Below are positions 47,540 to 56,848 of a stretch of DNA of 64,000 nt, in pieces. Source of the stretch: Pirellulales bacterium (lineage in GTDB: Bacteria > Planctomycetota > Planctomycetia > Pirellulales > Lacipirellulaceae); assembly GCA_019636345.1 (NCBI GenBank), contig JAHBXQ010000001.1:711985-775984 (forward strand), read 5' to 3'. The notes under the pieces were generated by a model. That model made no database searches. It was not told where the DNA came from and saw only the letters and a program-made list of their open reading frames with translations. The translations under genes were made by a program, and so were the position numbers. Position 1 is the first letter of the stretch; the number at the start of each line of letters is the position of its first letter.

Positions 47540-49279
47540 ATGGTTCGCGTGATTCTTGTCGTCGTCCTTGCCTGGGGTTGCTGGTCGGCCGAACGGATCC
47601 TGGCCGCCCCGGCCGGCGTCAACGACGCCTCGGGCCCCGGACCGGCCCGCACAGCCCAAGCGACCGACGCCCCTCCCGTCGACGCCGTCCCAGCGGAGCC
47701 CCCGGCGCTCGTCGCCGAAGCTGAGAAGCCCGCCGACTCGAAGGAAGCAGGCGAGGCGAAGGAGGCAAAGGAATCGTCCGACGACAAGAAGTCGGAGGAA
47801 GAGTCTGACAAGAAGTCGAGCGCCGCCGGCGATGAGAAGGCCGACAAACCGAAAGAAGACAAGGCGCCTGCCAAGGAGGAAAAGCCCGAGGCCAAGAAGC
47901 CCGAGCCCCACAAGGTCGAGACGAAAAAGCTCACGATCGAGATGGAGGTCGAGGGGGCGTTCGTCGCCAGCGAGATGACCGAGGTCCCGCTCCGACCGAA
48001 GAAGTGGAGCAAGTTCGAGATCGTCGAGGCGAAGCCCCACGGCGTCAAGGTTCGCAAAGGGGACGTGCTCGTCAAATTCGACGACGAGGATCTGGAGAAG
48101 GCGATCGCCGACGCGTCGCTCGATCAGCGGCTCGGCGAGCTCACGATGATGGAGACCGAGGAGCAATTTCCCCGGCTCGAGAAGGCGGTCGATCTGAATT
48201 TCACCCAAGCGAAGCGCAACTACGACCAGTTCGTCGAGGAGTTCAAGCGGTTCAAGGAAACGATGCGCCCCTTGTCCGAGAAGATGGCCAAGTACAATCT
48301 CAAATCGGCCGAGCAGTATCTCCAGAACGCCGAGGAGGAGCTCAAGCAACTGCGCCAAATGTACGAGGCCGACGAGTTGACTGAGGAGACCGAGGAAATC
48401 GTGCTCAAGCGGCAGGAGTTCGAGGTCGAGTACGCCAAATTTTACGTCGAGTACTCGCGGATCAACCACGACTACACGATGAACGTCGCAATCCCGCGGC
48501 GGCAGGAAGCGCTCGAACTCGGGCTCGAGGAGGCGACCCTCTCGTTCGATCATGCCAAGACGATCAAGTCGGTCTCGCTTCCCCGAGAGCGATACAAGTT
48601 GGAACAACTGCGCGAGGCGCGAGCCAAGAGCGTCGCCGAGCACGCCAAGCTGCTGTCCGATCGCGATCTCATGACGTTGCGGGCCCCGGTCGACGGCATC
48701 GTGTACTACGGTCGCTGCGTCGACGGGCGGTGGGCCGAGATCGGCAGCTACAAGTCCAAGCTGCAGCCTCACGGCACGGCGAGCCCCAACTCGGTGCCGT
48801 TCACGATCGTCTCGCCCGATTCGCTGTACATGCTGACGTCGATCGGCGAGAAGGACTTTCCGTCGATCTCCGTCGGGCAGTCGGGAACCGCCTCGCCGGT
48901 GGCTGATCCCGAGGTCGAGCTGCCCGCCAAGGTCCGATCCGTCGAGGCGGCGCCCGGCGCGGGGAACAAGTTTGCCGTCGAACTGGAACTGGACTGCGAC
49001 AAGTCGCCCGAGTGGCTGCTGCCCGGCATGTCGTGCAAGGCGAAGTTCACGACCTATGTCGCCGAGGACGCGATCGTCATCCCGGCCGATCTGGTTCGCA
49101 CCGACGACGACAATCCCAAACTGAAGTACGTGATGGTCGTCGAAAAGTCCGAGGACGACGAGGACAAGCCGGTCCGTCGCGAGATCAAGCTGGGCAAGAC
49201 CAAGGGCAAGGAGGTCGAAGTGCTCAAGGGGCTCAAGGCGGGGGATTTGATTTCTAAGGAGCCCCCGAAGAAAGATTAA
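47540..49279 (+). CDS. HlyD-like periplasmic adaptor protein with charged linker (579 aa)
   Basis: Membrane-fusion-type protein. The ATG at 47540 is set by AAGGAG with a 6-nt spacer; an upstream in-frame ATG at 47471 is less likely. Residues 1-24 form a signal or anchor (VILVVVLAWGCWSAERILAA). Residues about 65-135 are a striking Glu/Lys/Asp-rich linker. Then come a lipoyl-like half (KKLTIEMEVEGAFVASEMTE), a long helical hairpin (about 200-380) and a barrel part (LMTLRAPVDGIVYYGRCVDG). The C-terminal part resembles adaptor beta-barrels of RND or ABC exporters. No pump gene follows; the next gene is a toroid-repeat protein. Confidence 0.82.
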   Translation: MVRVILVVVLAWGCWSAERILAAPAGVNDASGPGPARTAQATDAPPVDAVPAEPPALVAEAEKPADSKEAGEAKEAKESSDDKKSEEESDKKSSAAGDEKADKPKEDKAPAKEEKPEAKKPEPHKVETKKLTIEMEVEGAFVASEMTEVPLRPKKWSKFEIVEAKPHGVKVRKGDVLVKFDDEDLEKAIADASLDQRLGELTMMETEEQFPRLEKAVDLNFTQAKRNYDQFVEEFKRFKETMRPLSEKMAKYNLKSAEQYLQNAEEELKQLRQMYEADELTEETEEIVLKRQEFEVEYAKFYVEYSRINHDYTMNVAIPRRQEALELGLEEATLSFDHAKTIKSVSLPRERYKLEQLREARAKSVAEHAKLLSDRDLMTLRAPVDGIVYYGRCVDGRWAEIGSYKSKLQPHGTASPNSVPFTIVSPDSLYMLTSIGEKDFPSISVGQSGTASPVADPEVELPAKVRSVEAAPGAGNKFAVELELDCDKSPEWLLPGMSCKAKFTTYVAEDAIVIPADLVRTDDDNPKLKYVMVVEKSEDDEDKPVRREIKLGKTKGKEVEVLKGLKAGDLISKEPPKKD

Positions 49280-49377
49280 TTGCCGCCTAGTCCGGGGCGT
49301 CGATCGGCATGGTCATGCCGCCTTGGTCGCCGGGTCTCGTTCTTCGTCGTACAGCCACGGTTTCACGGACGACCGCC

Positions 49378-50724
49378 ATGTTCAGACTAAGCTTCGCCGC
49401 CGTTCGTCGTCTCGCAGGGGCCGTCGTCGCGTCGTGGGCGACGGTCTGGTCGATCGGGGCGTGCGGGTTGCGGGCCGAAGAATCAGGCGCCTCGGTCGCC
49501 GAAGCCCCGGTCGACTCGACCGATAACGCGACCGCCCCGAAGTTCCCCTACCCGCTGGCCCTGGAAGGTCCCGCCCCCCTGCCGATTACGCCCCCGACGC
49601 GGGAGTCGATCAACGGGTCGATCGAACGCGGCGTCGCGTTTCTCGTCGAGTCCCAAAACCCCGACGGTTCGTGGGGCAGCGCTCGGAAGACCAAGTCGCT
49701 GAACATCTACGCCCCCGTCCCCGGTTCGCACCAGGCGTTTCGCCAGGGGGTGACCGCGTTGGCGATCGTCGCGCTCTGCGAGGCGCGCCCCGGCCTGCCG
49801 GCCGAGTTGCACGAGCGAGTCGACGCCGCGTTGGCCAAGGCCGAACCGTGGCTGCTGGCAAGCGGAGAGCGTCTGCGCCGCGCCGAGACCGACGCCCTGT
49901 ACAACGTCTGGGGCCATGCCTACGCCATCCACGCGGCCCAGCGGCTCCATCAGGACGCAGCCGGCGACGCCGAGCGACAAGCAAAACTGGTCGAGCTTTG
50001 CCGCGGGCAGGTCGACAAGCTCCGACGCTACGAGTTCATCAACGGCGGTTGGAGCTACTACGACTTCGACGGTCGCACTCAGCGTCCCAGCAGCAGCCCC
50101 ATGAGCTTCACCACGGCCACGGTCCTGGTGGCGCTCAAAGACGCCGAGAAGCTCGGGGTCGAGTTCCCGCAGGAACTTGCCAAGAAGGCGGTCGAGTCGC
50201 TCCTGCGGCAGCGGTATCCCGACTTCAGCTTCGCCTACGGCGAGTACCTGCGGATGCGCCCGCGGATGGGCATCAACACGCCGCCGGGAAGCTTGGGCCG
50301 GTCGCAGGCGTGCAACCTGGCGCTGCGGTTGTGGGGCGACGAGCACGAGACCGACGAGGTGCTCAAGAACTGGCTCGATCGGCTCTACGCCCGCAACGGC
50401 TGGCTGAGCATTGGCCGCAAGTTTCCCGTGCCGCACGAATCGCACTTCGGCGTTGCAGGGTATTTCTACTACTACGGCCATTTCTACGCGGCGCTGTGCA
50501 TCGCCGAACTGCCGGCGAGCGAGCGCCCCTATCACCAAGGTCATCTCGCCCGCCTTCTGCTCCCGTTGCAGGAAGCCGACGGCAGTTGGTGGGATTACCC
50601 GCTCTACAACTACCACCAGACCTGGGGCACCGCGATGGCGGTCTCGTCGCTCGTGCGATGTTTGCCGGGCGACGCTGCAAATGAAACGCAGTCCGCGACA
50701 GGCGACGCGCCGTCGGCGGGTTAG
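49378..50724 (+). CDS. Prenyltransferase/squalene-oxidase-repeat (alpha-alpha toroid) protein, exported
   Basis: 448 aa from the ATG at 49378; an N-terminal signal-like region (LAGAVVASWATVWSIGACGL) suggests export. Repeats of the toroid type are readable: GVAFLVESQNPDGSWGSARK near residue 85, LLPLQEADGSWWDYPLYNY near residue 405, and weaker copies in between (VTALAIVALCEARPGL, ATVLVALKDAEKLGV). This is the fold of squalene-hopene cyclases and prenyltransferases. The DxDD motif of a cyclase is not evident, so enzymatic activity is doubtful. It lies 98 bp after the HlyD-like gene and may be co-transcribed with it. Confidence 0.78.
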   Translation: MFRLSFAAVRRLAGAVVASWATVWSIGACGLRAEESGASVAEAPVDSTDNATAPKFPYPLALEGPAPLPITPPTRESINGSIERGVAFLVESQNPDGSWGSARKTKSLNIYAPVPGSHQAFRQGVTALAIVALCEARPGLPAELHERVDAALAKAEPWLLASGERLRRAETDALYNVWGHAYAIHAAQRLHQDAAGDAERQAKLVELCRGQVDKLRRYEFINGGWSYYDFDGRTQRPSSSPMSFTTATVLVALKDAEKLGVEFPQELAKKAVESLLRQRYPDFSFAYGEYLRMRPRMGINTPPGSLGRSQACNLALRLWGDEHETDEVLKNWLDRLYARNGWLSIGRKFPVPHESHFGVAGYFYYYGHFYAALCIAELPASERPYHQGHLARLLLPLQEADGSWWDYPLYNYHQTWGTAMAVSSLVRCLPGDAANETQSATGDAPSAG

Positions 50725-51110
50725 GCGCTGTGCTCGACCCGAGCCGTCGGCGCTAGATGCGGGCGATCCTCAAGCGGATTTCCTGCATGTCGGGCGCTCG
50801 ATCGCACGACTTCTCCGGCTTGGCCGATTCTGCGGGTTGTTCAGCCCGCTTCGCCGCGATTGCTCCGGGCCTTGTCTTCGCCCCACACCCGGACTGCGGT
50901 TCGCGACCTACGTTTTCTTGTGGACGCAAGTTGCACGGCGACTTGCGTTCGCGGATTGCGTGCCAGCCCTCCTGGTTCGCGGTTCCGACTTGCACAGACG
51001 ACGCTCCCCTGGCCGCCCCCCCGGCTTCATGCTCCCGACGCAAGCTCCCGGCACGCCTCCCAAGACTGACCCCGCATCACGAATGCTCGCTTGCAGCAAC
51101 GAGTACGCCG
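50725..51110. other. 386-bp gap without a recognisable gene
   Basis: An open frame in this gap runs into the next gene, but its translation has no protein-like pattern and no ribosome binding site was seen. I found no repeats or structured elements. It may be an old decayed gene or a long leader. Confidence 0.4.
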
Positions 51111-51806
51111 ATGGGCTTTCTCAAACAGTTCTTTAGCAACGTCTTCCAGGAAGAGTCGCCGGGAGTCGTCGCTCCGGACAGCAGTTTCGAACTGCTTACC
51201 GAAGCCGAACTCGAAGGGCACCTGGGAGTCTCGCGGTACGGCAGCTTCGTGTTGACCGACGCCGTGCGACCCTCGTACGGGCTGGAAGTCGTCCCCTCGG
51301 CCGGGTTCCGCCACGACGTCTACCGCGACGAATCGTCGAAGCGGGACGTTCCCGTGCTGATGGCCGCGGCTTCGCGCGACGAGTTGTTCGACGTGTTCAT
51401 GGAGTTGCTCGCGCCGTTGGGGCCTGAGGTGGACGTGGTGCTCGAATCGAGCCACGACTACGGACGCTCCGGCCGCCAGGAGAGCTACCGCGAACACATC
51501 GATATGCCGATCTTGCAGAGCATCCTCTACGACTTCGAGGACTTGCTGGTCAACGACGGCTGCACGGGGATCGCGGTGCTCAATCCGAGCCGGCCTCAAG
51601 AAGTGCAGTTCGACGAGCACAAGTTGCTGATCGTCTACGGCGCCGACCTGACCGAGTACGAACGAGCGCTGATCGACGGCGGCCTGTATTGTCGCGAGGA
51701 GATGCGGTTCATCACCGAGGCCGAGCACGTCCACTCGACGACGGAAGAGTACATCGAGCAGTTTGAGGCGTTGAAGATGCGGCTGGGCATGGACGCCGGG
51801 TACTGA
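51111..51806 (+). CDS. Conserved hypothetical protein (231 aa)
   Basis: Start at the ATG of MGFLKQFFSNVFQEESPGVV; the frame upstream is not protein-like. The product is acidic and soluble, with no signal or membrane segment. It has readable blocks such as MAAASRDELFDVFMELLAPL, VLESSHDYGRSGRQE and DDGCTG-like VNDGCTGIAVLNPSRP. No family I can name. A strong terminator follows at 51865-51903, so this gene ends its transcript. Confidence 0.75.
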   Translation: MGFLKQFFSNVFQEESPGVVAPDSSFELLTEAELEGHLGVSRYGSFVLTDAVRPSYGLEVVPSAGFRHDVYRDESSKRDVPVLMAAASRDELFDVFMELLAPLGPEVDVVLESSHDYGRSGRQESYREHIDMPILQSILYDFEDLLVNDGCTGIAVLNPSRPQEVQFDEHKLLIVYGADLTEYERALIDGGLYCREEMRFITEAEHVHSTTEEYIEQFEALKMRLGMDAGY

Positions 51807-51864
51807 TCCGCCCCCGATCGAATCAAACTGCCGCACCTGCCACTTGGCTGCGGCTTGCAACCGC

Positions 51865-51903
51865 CAGGCCGGCGATTCGGACGAATCGCCGGCCTGACTT
51901 TTT
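51865..51903 (+). terminator. Strong rho-independent terminator
   Basis: CAGGCCGGCGATTCG (51865-51879) pairs perfectly with CGAATCGCCGGCCTG (51882-51896), followed by ACTTTTT. It ends the transcript of the 231-aa gene 59 bp after its stop. The read-through sequence after it is low in features. Confidence 0.85.
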
Positions 51904-52071
51904 GCGCCGGGCGTCGCCGACGGCGAGGCCGGGCTTGCTAGCGGCGCCGGCGTTGCGACGCCCACCCGGCCTTGTCCGCTAGCGGCGAATTCGGGATGAT
52001 CCGCGGCCTTTGTCCCGCGGCGCCCTCGCCTTGAGGCGCGTTTCCGCGGCATCAGCTCAGCCCCGCGGCGT

Positions 52072-52779
52072 TTGCGCGTGATTGTCTTGCCGACCACTTG
52101 TCGTCGTCGCCTGTCGGTCGCGGCTTGGTGCGCGCTAGTCGCGGGGTGCCAACAGCCTGCGCTGGGTCCGCAGGCGCCGCCGGTCTATTCCGCGCCTCCT
52201 CCCCCGGGGACGATTGCGACCGGGTTGGAGGCGACCCCCGTCGCGACGCTCGGCGACCCGGGCGTCGCCGCGGCAAGCGTCATTCACGTCCCCGTGGTCG
52301 ATCGCGACTGGGCCTGGGAGCAGATCGTCGACGTGGTCGACGACTACTTCCGCATCGAGCAAGAGCGGCAAGTGCAACTCATCGGCCAAGTGCTCGCCGA
52401 GGGCCGGATCGACACGTATCCGCAGGTCGGCGCCACGATCGTCGAGCCTCACCGGCGCGATTCCGTGGGACGCTACAATCGCTGGGAAAGCACGTTCCAG
52501 ACGATTCGCCGCCGGGCGACGTTGCGCGTCATTCCTGACCAGACCGGGTATCTCGTCGACGTCACGGTCGACAAGGAGTTGGAAGATTTGCCCCAGCCGG
52601 AGAGCGCCTCTGCGGGGATGGCGTCGTTCCGCAACGACGACTCGCTCTCCAGCCCCCGTGACGAGACGGTCAGCCGCACGCGGTTGTCTCCCTACTGGAT
52701 CCCGCTGGGACGCGATCCGGCGCTCGAGCAGCGAATTCTGTCCGAGATCCAAGAGCGACTCACGTCGCCTGCGCCGTGA
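52072..52779 (+). CDS. Hypothetical lipoprotein (235 aa)
   Basis: The frame starts at a TTG (52072) or GTG (52078), with the lipobox LVAGC near residue 26. After a Pro/Ala-rich linker, the middle block IHVPVVDRDWAWEQIVDVVD and LAEGRIDTYPQVGATIVEPH has the pattern of a small alpha/beta domain, seen in other planctomycete lipoproteins of unknown function. The C-terminal part (YWIPLGRDPALEQRILSEIQ) is amphipathic. The stop lies 13 bp before the convergent histidine kinase. The role is unknown. Confidence 0.7.
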   Translation: MRVIVLPTTCRRRLSVAAWCALVAGCQQPALGPQAPPVYSAPPPPGTIATGLEATPVATLGDPGVAAASVIHVPVVDRDWAWEQIVDVVDDYFRIEQERQVQLIGQVLAEGRIDTYPQVGATIVEPHRRDSVGRYNRWESTFQTIRRRATLRVIPDQTGYLVDVTVDKELEDLPQPESASAGMASFRNDDSLSSPRDETVSRTRLSPYWIPLGRDPALEQRILSEIQERLTSPAP

Positions 52780-52792
52780 CGGCTCTGGCGCG

Positions 52793-53596
52793 TTACGTCG
52801 TCGGCACGCCGAGTTTGACGATCGGCGCCGCTTCGGCGTCGGACTCGGCGGCGCGATAGACGGGGAGCCGGATCGTGAACGAGGTTCCCTTGCCGACCGC
52901 GCTCTCGACGCGGATGCGCCCCTGATGAGCTTCGATGATGTCGCGGCAGGTCGAGAGACCGACGCCCGTCCCCCCCTTGCCGGTGGCGTCGGGGCCGCTC
53001 TTGGTCGTGTAATAGCGGTCGAAGATCTTGGGAAGCTGCTCGCGCGGGATCCCGGCGCCGGTGTCGCGCACCACGAGATCGACCAGCCCGGCCGGTTCGT
53101 CGACGGAGATTCGCAGCGTCAGTTCGCCGCCGCCGGACATGGCTTGCCGGGCGTTGGTCATCAGGTTCAACAGGACCTGCTGGATCTGATTGCCGATCGC
53201 GCGGACCGGAGGAACCTCGGCGAAGTCCTTGTTCACGGCGACGCGGTATTTCATCATCTCGCGTTCCAGGAGCACCAGCGACTCCTCGACGAGCGCCGCG
53301 AGATCGGTCGGGCCGAACTCTTCCTTGCGGTTGCGGGCCATTCCCAGGACGCCGTTGGTGATCCGCTCGGCGCGTTGGGCCGCTTTGAGGATTTTGTCGA
53401 GCGCCTTGTCGCGCGTCGGTTCGTCCTTGTGCCGCAGGCCGAGCTTGGCGTAGTTGACGATCGTGGTCAGCACGTTGTTGAACTCGTGGGTGGTGGTGCC
53501 GACGAGCTCTCCCAGCGCGGCGAGTCGCTGGGCGTGCATGAGCTGCTGCTTGAGCTGGGCGATTTGCTCGGGCAGGCTGGGTGCGGCTTCGGGCAT
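52793..53596 (-). CDS. Histidine kinase (soluble, two-domain)
   Basis: Sensor-type kinase without its own membrane sensor: 267 aa from the ATG at 53596, with a GTG at 53614 as an alternative. The H-box is AALGELVGTTTHEFNNVLTT, with the phospho-accepting His before EFNN. The ATP-binding domain shows the N-box (LNLMTNARQAM), G1 (VVRDTGAGIPRE), and GKGGTGVGLSTCRDII plus VGKGTSFTIRLPV. A coiled-coil start (QIAQLKQQLMHAQ) may dimerise it. No response regulator is adjacent, so the partner is unknown. Confidence 0.9.
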   Translation of the reverse strand: MPEAAPSLPEQIAQLKQQLMHAQRLAALGELVGTTTHEFNNVLTTIVNYAKLGLRHKDEPTRDKALDKILKAAQRAERITNGVLGMARNRKEEFGPTDLAALVEESLVLLEREMMKYRVAVNKDFAEVPPVRAIGNQIQQVLLNLMTNARQAMSGGGELTLRISVDEPAGLVDLVVRDTGAGIPREQLPKIFDRYYTTKSGPDATGKGGTGVGLSTCRDIIEAHQGRIRVESAVGKGTSFTIRLPVYRAAESDAEAAPIVKLGVPTT

Positions 53597-53857
53597 CGTC
53601 GGGTTCGACTCCACTGCTAGCTTGTTCAGGTCGCCGCCGCTCGCCCAGGTTGGCCAAGCCGCGAGGTCGCAGGCGCCCTATCTTCGCTGGCCGTTGAGAG
53701 TTAACGCGGCAGTTGCCGCGCGAGGCCGCCGACCTGTTTCACTATCGTCGAACCGCGGTGGGCGACTCGAACCGATCGCGTTACAATCTCGCCCCGCGCC
53801 GCCCGCTTCGGTCGGCGCAATTCCACGTCGACGACCTCGACCCCACGGACGGCTCCG

Positions 53858-54121
53858 ATGAACAGCCTCAGTTCCTTGCTAGCAGAAGCGATCGATCTTG
53901 CCGAGAAGCTCGGCTTCACCGTTCGCCACGAGTTGCTCGACGGCGCCGGGGGGGGGCATTGCATCCTCTCGATGCGCAAACTGTTGCTGCTCGACGTCAC
54001 GCAGTCGGACGAGGAGCAACTGGCCGACGTCGTCGATGCGCTCCGCGGCGAGATTCAACTGTGGAAGCATCCCGTCTCGCCGCAACTCGCCAGCAGGGTG
54101 CAATTGACGCAAGCGGCGTGA
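53858..54121 (+). CDS. Small hypothetical protein (87 aa)
   Basis: Start at the ATG of MNSLSSLLAEAIDLAEKLGF. The product is a soluble alpha/beta mini-domain: helix, strand (RHELLDGAGGGHCILSM), strand (KLLLLDVTQS), helix (EEQLADVVDALRG) and strand. There is no signal or membrane segment and no recognised family. It stands alone between the histidine kinase (divergent) and repeat copy C. Consistent amino-acid composition supports it as real. Confidence 0.6.
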   Translation: MNSLSSLLAEAIDLAEKLGFTVRHELLDGAGGGHCILSMRKLLLLDVTQSDEEQLADVVDALRGEIQLWKHPVSPQLASRVQLTQAA

Positions 54122-54149
54122 GGCGCGGGGAGCGTCGCCATTTGCATTC

Positions 54150-54244
54150 TTGGAAGGGTGGCTGGGGTCGCAGCGCAGCGGAGCCCCCAGGGGTTTGCTG
54201 GGGGCTCACTTCGTTCGACCCCAGGCGCCCTTCAATTTGGCAAA
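54150..54244. repeat. Quasi-palindromic dispersed element, copy C (about 95 bp)
   Basis: Nearly identical to copy B but with the outer arms exchanged: the left arm reads GGAAGGGTGGC and the right arm GGCGCCCTTCAA. The ends TTGGAAGGG and CAATTTGGCAAA are kept. It fills the gap between the 87-aa gene and nadD, and probably overlaps the nadD 3' end region only by proximity. Confidence 0.87.
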
Positions 54245-54275
54245 TCGTACCACGACCGAGCCGCGGGGAGCGACG

Positions 54276-54887
54276 CTAAACGGCTCCGTAGAGGCCGCGC
54301 TCGGCGATGTACTCGGCGACGGAGTCGGGGACGGTCTCGCGCCACGATTCGCCCGCGGCGATGCGGCGCCGAATCTCGCGACTGGCGATCGGTGCGGGGG
54401 GCATCTCCACCAGCGCCCGTTTGATCTCGGCGAGGCGCTTCGACCCGACGTAGGGTGCGACGACCGAGAAGTCGACCGGCGGCTCCCCGGCGCGCGCGAC
54501 GACCAGCGGCGTCGCGAGTTCGCAAAGCCGAACAGGATCGCGCCACCGGGGGAGATCGGCCAACGCGTCGGCGCCCATCAGCAGGAACAACTCGGCGTCG
54601 GGGAGTCGGTCGGCGAGCGTCGCCAACGTGTCGATCGTGTAGCTTGCCCCGCCGCGCTCGATCTCCAGGGTCGACAATTCGAACCGCGGGTCGACGGCGA
54701 TGGCCGTCGCGACCATCGCGGCGCGCTCGGCGGCCGAAGCGACGGGGCCGATCGGTTTGAGCGGCTGGGCCGCGACGGGGACGAACAGCACGCGATCGAG
54801 CCGCCCCTGATCGGCGCAGCACGCCGCCAGCCGCAGATGGCCGTGGTGGACGGGGTCGAAGCTGCCGCCGAAGATTCCCAATCGCAT
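54276..54887 (-). CDS. nadD: Nicotinate-nucleotide adenylyltransferase
   Basis: NAD biosynthesis step from nicotinate mononucleotide and ATP to deamido-NAD. The protein has 203 aa from the ATG at 54887, with AGGAG 10 nt upstream. Motifs are IFGGSFDPVHHGHLRLA at the N-terminus, FVPVAAQPLKP and the C-terminal ISRREIRRRI-like block (IASREIRRRIAAG). Length is normal. It is divergent from the glutamate dehydrogenase gene 172 bp away. Confidence 0.93.
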   Translation of the reverse strand: MRLGIFGGSFDPVHHGHLRLAACCADQGRLDRVLFVPVAAQPLKPIGPVASAAERAAMVATAIAVDPRFELSTLEIERGGASYTIDTLATLADRLPDAELFLLMGADALADLPRWRDPVRLCELATPLVVARAGEPPVDFSVVAPYVGSKRLAEIKRALVEMPPAPIASREIRRRIAAGESWRETVPDSVAEYIAERGLYGAV

Positions 54888-55059
54888 GTCTTGCTCGCTC
54901 CTGGCGGCTGTCTTCCTGAGGGCGACTTTCGTATTATCCAACTCTGCCGGGCGGCGGCCAGAGCGTTCTTGCCGTGGGCGCTCGTGCCGACTTGCGATCC
55001 GTGCGGTCGGCGCCGCTGTTCCGTCGCCCCCCTTGCCGCCCCGCTTGCCTGAGGACCCC

Positions 55060-56292
55060 ATGAAGGCGTTTGAAGCGACCCAGCGATATTTCCACCGGGC
55101 GGCCGACCTGCTCGACATGGCCGACAACATGCGCACGCTTGCGCTGACCGCGAAGCGCGAGGTCCAGGTGCAAGTCCCCATCGAGCGCGACAACGGCCGG
55201 ATCGAGACCTTCATCGGCTATCGGGTGCAGCACAACAACGCCCGCGGGCCGATGAAGGGGGGGCTGCGGTTCCACCATGAGGTCGATCTCGACGAGGTCC
55301 GCAGCTTGGCGATGTTGATGACGCTCAAGACGGCGGTGGTCAACATTCCCTACGGGGGCGCCAAGGGGGGGATCGCCGTCAAGGTGCGCGATCTCAGCCG
55401 GCGCGAACTCGAGCGGCTCACCCGCAAGTTCGTCGACGCGATTCACGACATCATCGGCCCCGACGTCGACATCCCGGCCCCCGACATGGGCTCGGACGCC
55501 GAGTGCATGGCGTGGATCATGAACCAGTTCGGCAAGTACCACGGTTTCAACCCTGGGGTCGTCACCGGCAAGCCGGTCGAGTTGTACGGCATCCCCGGGC
55601 GCGAGGAAGCGACCGGCCGCGGCGTGGGGATCGTCACGATCAAGACGCTCGGTCGGTTGAACCGCAAACCGCACGAGTCGACGTTCGCCGTTCAGGGGTT
55701 CGGCAACGTGGGGTCGCACACGGCCAAGTTCCTGCGCGACGCCGAGTGCCGAGTCGTGGCGATCAGCGACGTCAGCGGCGGGTACTACAATCCCAAGGGG
55801 CTCGACGTGCTGGCCGCGATGCGCTACTGGACCAAGAACAAGTCGCTGGCCGGCTATCCCGACGCCGAGACGATCACCAACGAGCAGCTTCTGGAACTCG
55901 ACGTCGACGTGCTGATTCCGGCGGCCTTGGGGGGAGTCATCCATGCCGAGAACGCGGCCAAAGTGAGGGCGCCGATTATCGTGGAAGCGGCCAACGAGCC
56001 GATCCGGCCCGAGGCGGACGACCTGCTCGCTGAGCGGGGTGTGGTGATCGTCCCCGACATTCTGGCGAACGCGGGGGGCGTGACGGTCAGTTATTTCGAG
56101 TGGGCGCAGAATCGCCAATACTACCGCTGGAACCTCGACCGGGTAAGGCAAGAGCTTGACCGCGTGTTGTCGCAGGCGTTCGAGGCGGTGTGGGACCTCA
56201 GCAAGGAACGGAACGTGAGCCTGCGCACCGCGGCGTTCCTGTTGGGGATTCAGCGCGTCGCTCAGGCGTCGGTGTTGGCGGGGATCGTGTAG
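55060..56292 (+). CDS. gdhA: Glutamate dehydrogenase (Glu/Leu/Phe/Val family)
   Basis: Catalyses glutamate plus NAD(P) to 2-oxoglutarate and ammonia. The protein has 410 aa from the ATG at 55060; GAGGA lies just upstream. Family blocks are ARGPMKGGLRFH, catalytic Lys in NIPYGGAKGGI, PAPDMGSDAECMAW, Rossmann motif VQGFGNVGSHTAKFL, and ANAGGVTVSYFEWAQN. Length fits the hexameric type. It links to the nitrogen-control genes 8-14 kb to the left only by function. Confidence 0.95.
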   Translation: MKAFEATQRYFHRAADLLDMADNMRTLALTAKREVQVQVPIERDNGRIETFIGYRVQHNNARGPMKGGLRFHHEVDLDEVRSLAMLMTLKTAVVNIPYGGAKGGIAVKVRDLSRRELERLTRKFVDAIHDIIGPDVDIPAPDMGSDAECMAWIMNQFGKYHGFNPGVVTGKPVELYGIPGREEATGRGVGIVTIKTLGRLNRKPHESTFAVQGFGNVGSHTAKFLRDAECRVVAISDVSGGYYNPKGLDVLAAMRYWTKNKSLAGYPDAETITNEQLLELDVDVLIPAALGGVIHAENAAKVRAPIIVEAANEPIRPEADDLLAERGVVIVPDILANAGGVTVSYFEWAQNRQYYRWNLDRVRQELDRVLSQAFEAVWDLSKERNVSLRTAAFLLGIQRVAQASVLAGIV

Positions 56293-56848
56293 TGCGAAGG
56301 CATTGGTTGGGAACGACCGAATAAAATGGCATAAGCGGCGCAAGACGGGAGGCTTGAATCCCTGTCCGAGCCAGCCGCGTCATTCGCGGCGGCTCGGCAG
56401 CGGACGGGGCGACGTCGGACGGGGTGAACGGTTCCCTACGGCGGATGAAAAAAAGTTGGGATCCCAACATTCGCGCGCATCGAGAGCGTCTGGAGCGTAT
56501 TGCCGGCGTGGCCGGAAGGGACGTCAGCACGGGGATGCGCCCCGGGAGCGGGCGAGGTTCGCCTCATGCGATCGCCGTCGGCGGCGGGACGCGGTTTCTA
56601 GAACCTGCCGGTTGCAAGCAATGGCAACGACAGGCGTGCACGGCCGCGCGATCCGCCGACTCCGGCCCGCCGCGAACAAGCACGCCGAACTCCGAGGTCG
56701 AACGAGCGACATTATCGCAGAGAGCGTGGCCCAATTTCGTCCGAAAATCAGAAAGATATCGGATTGCGGAAGAGGGGGTGGGCGGCGGAAACTCGTCCTG
56801 CTCGACGGGCGTTTGCACGCGACCTGTTCTCACTCCGGGAGGCGAACA
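56293..56848. other. 556-bp gap upstream of the GH43 gene
   Basis: I found no credible gene, repeat or structured regulatory RNA in this stretch. The frames here do not look protein-like. The upstream control of the GH43 gene, possibly a long leader, lies here. Confidence 0.45.

Noticed and set aside
50757-51110. Extended N-terminus of the 231-aa hypothetical protein
   Set aside because: The frame is open from 50757, but the first ~118 codons read as Cys/Arg/Pro-rich noise. Protein-like sequence begins at the ATG at 51111.
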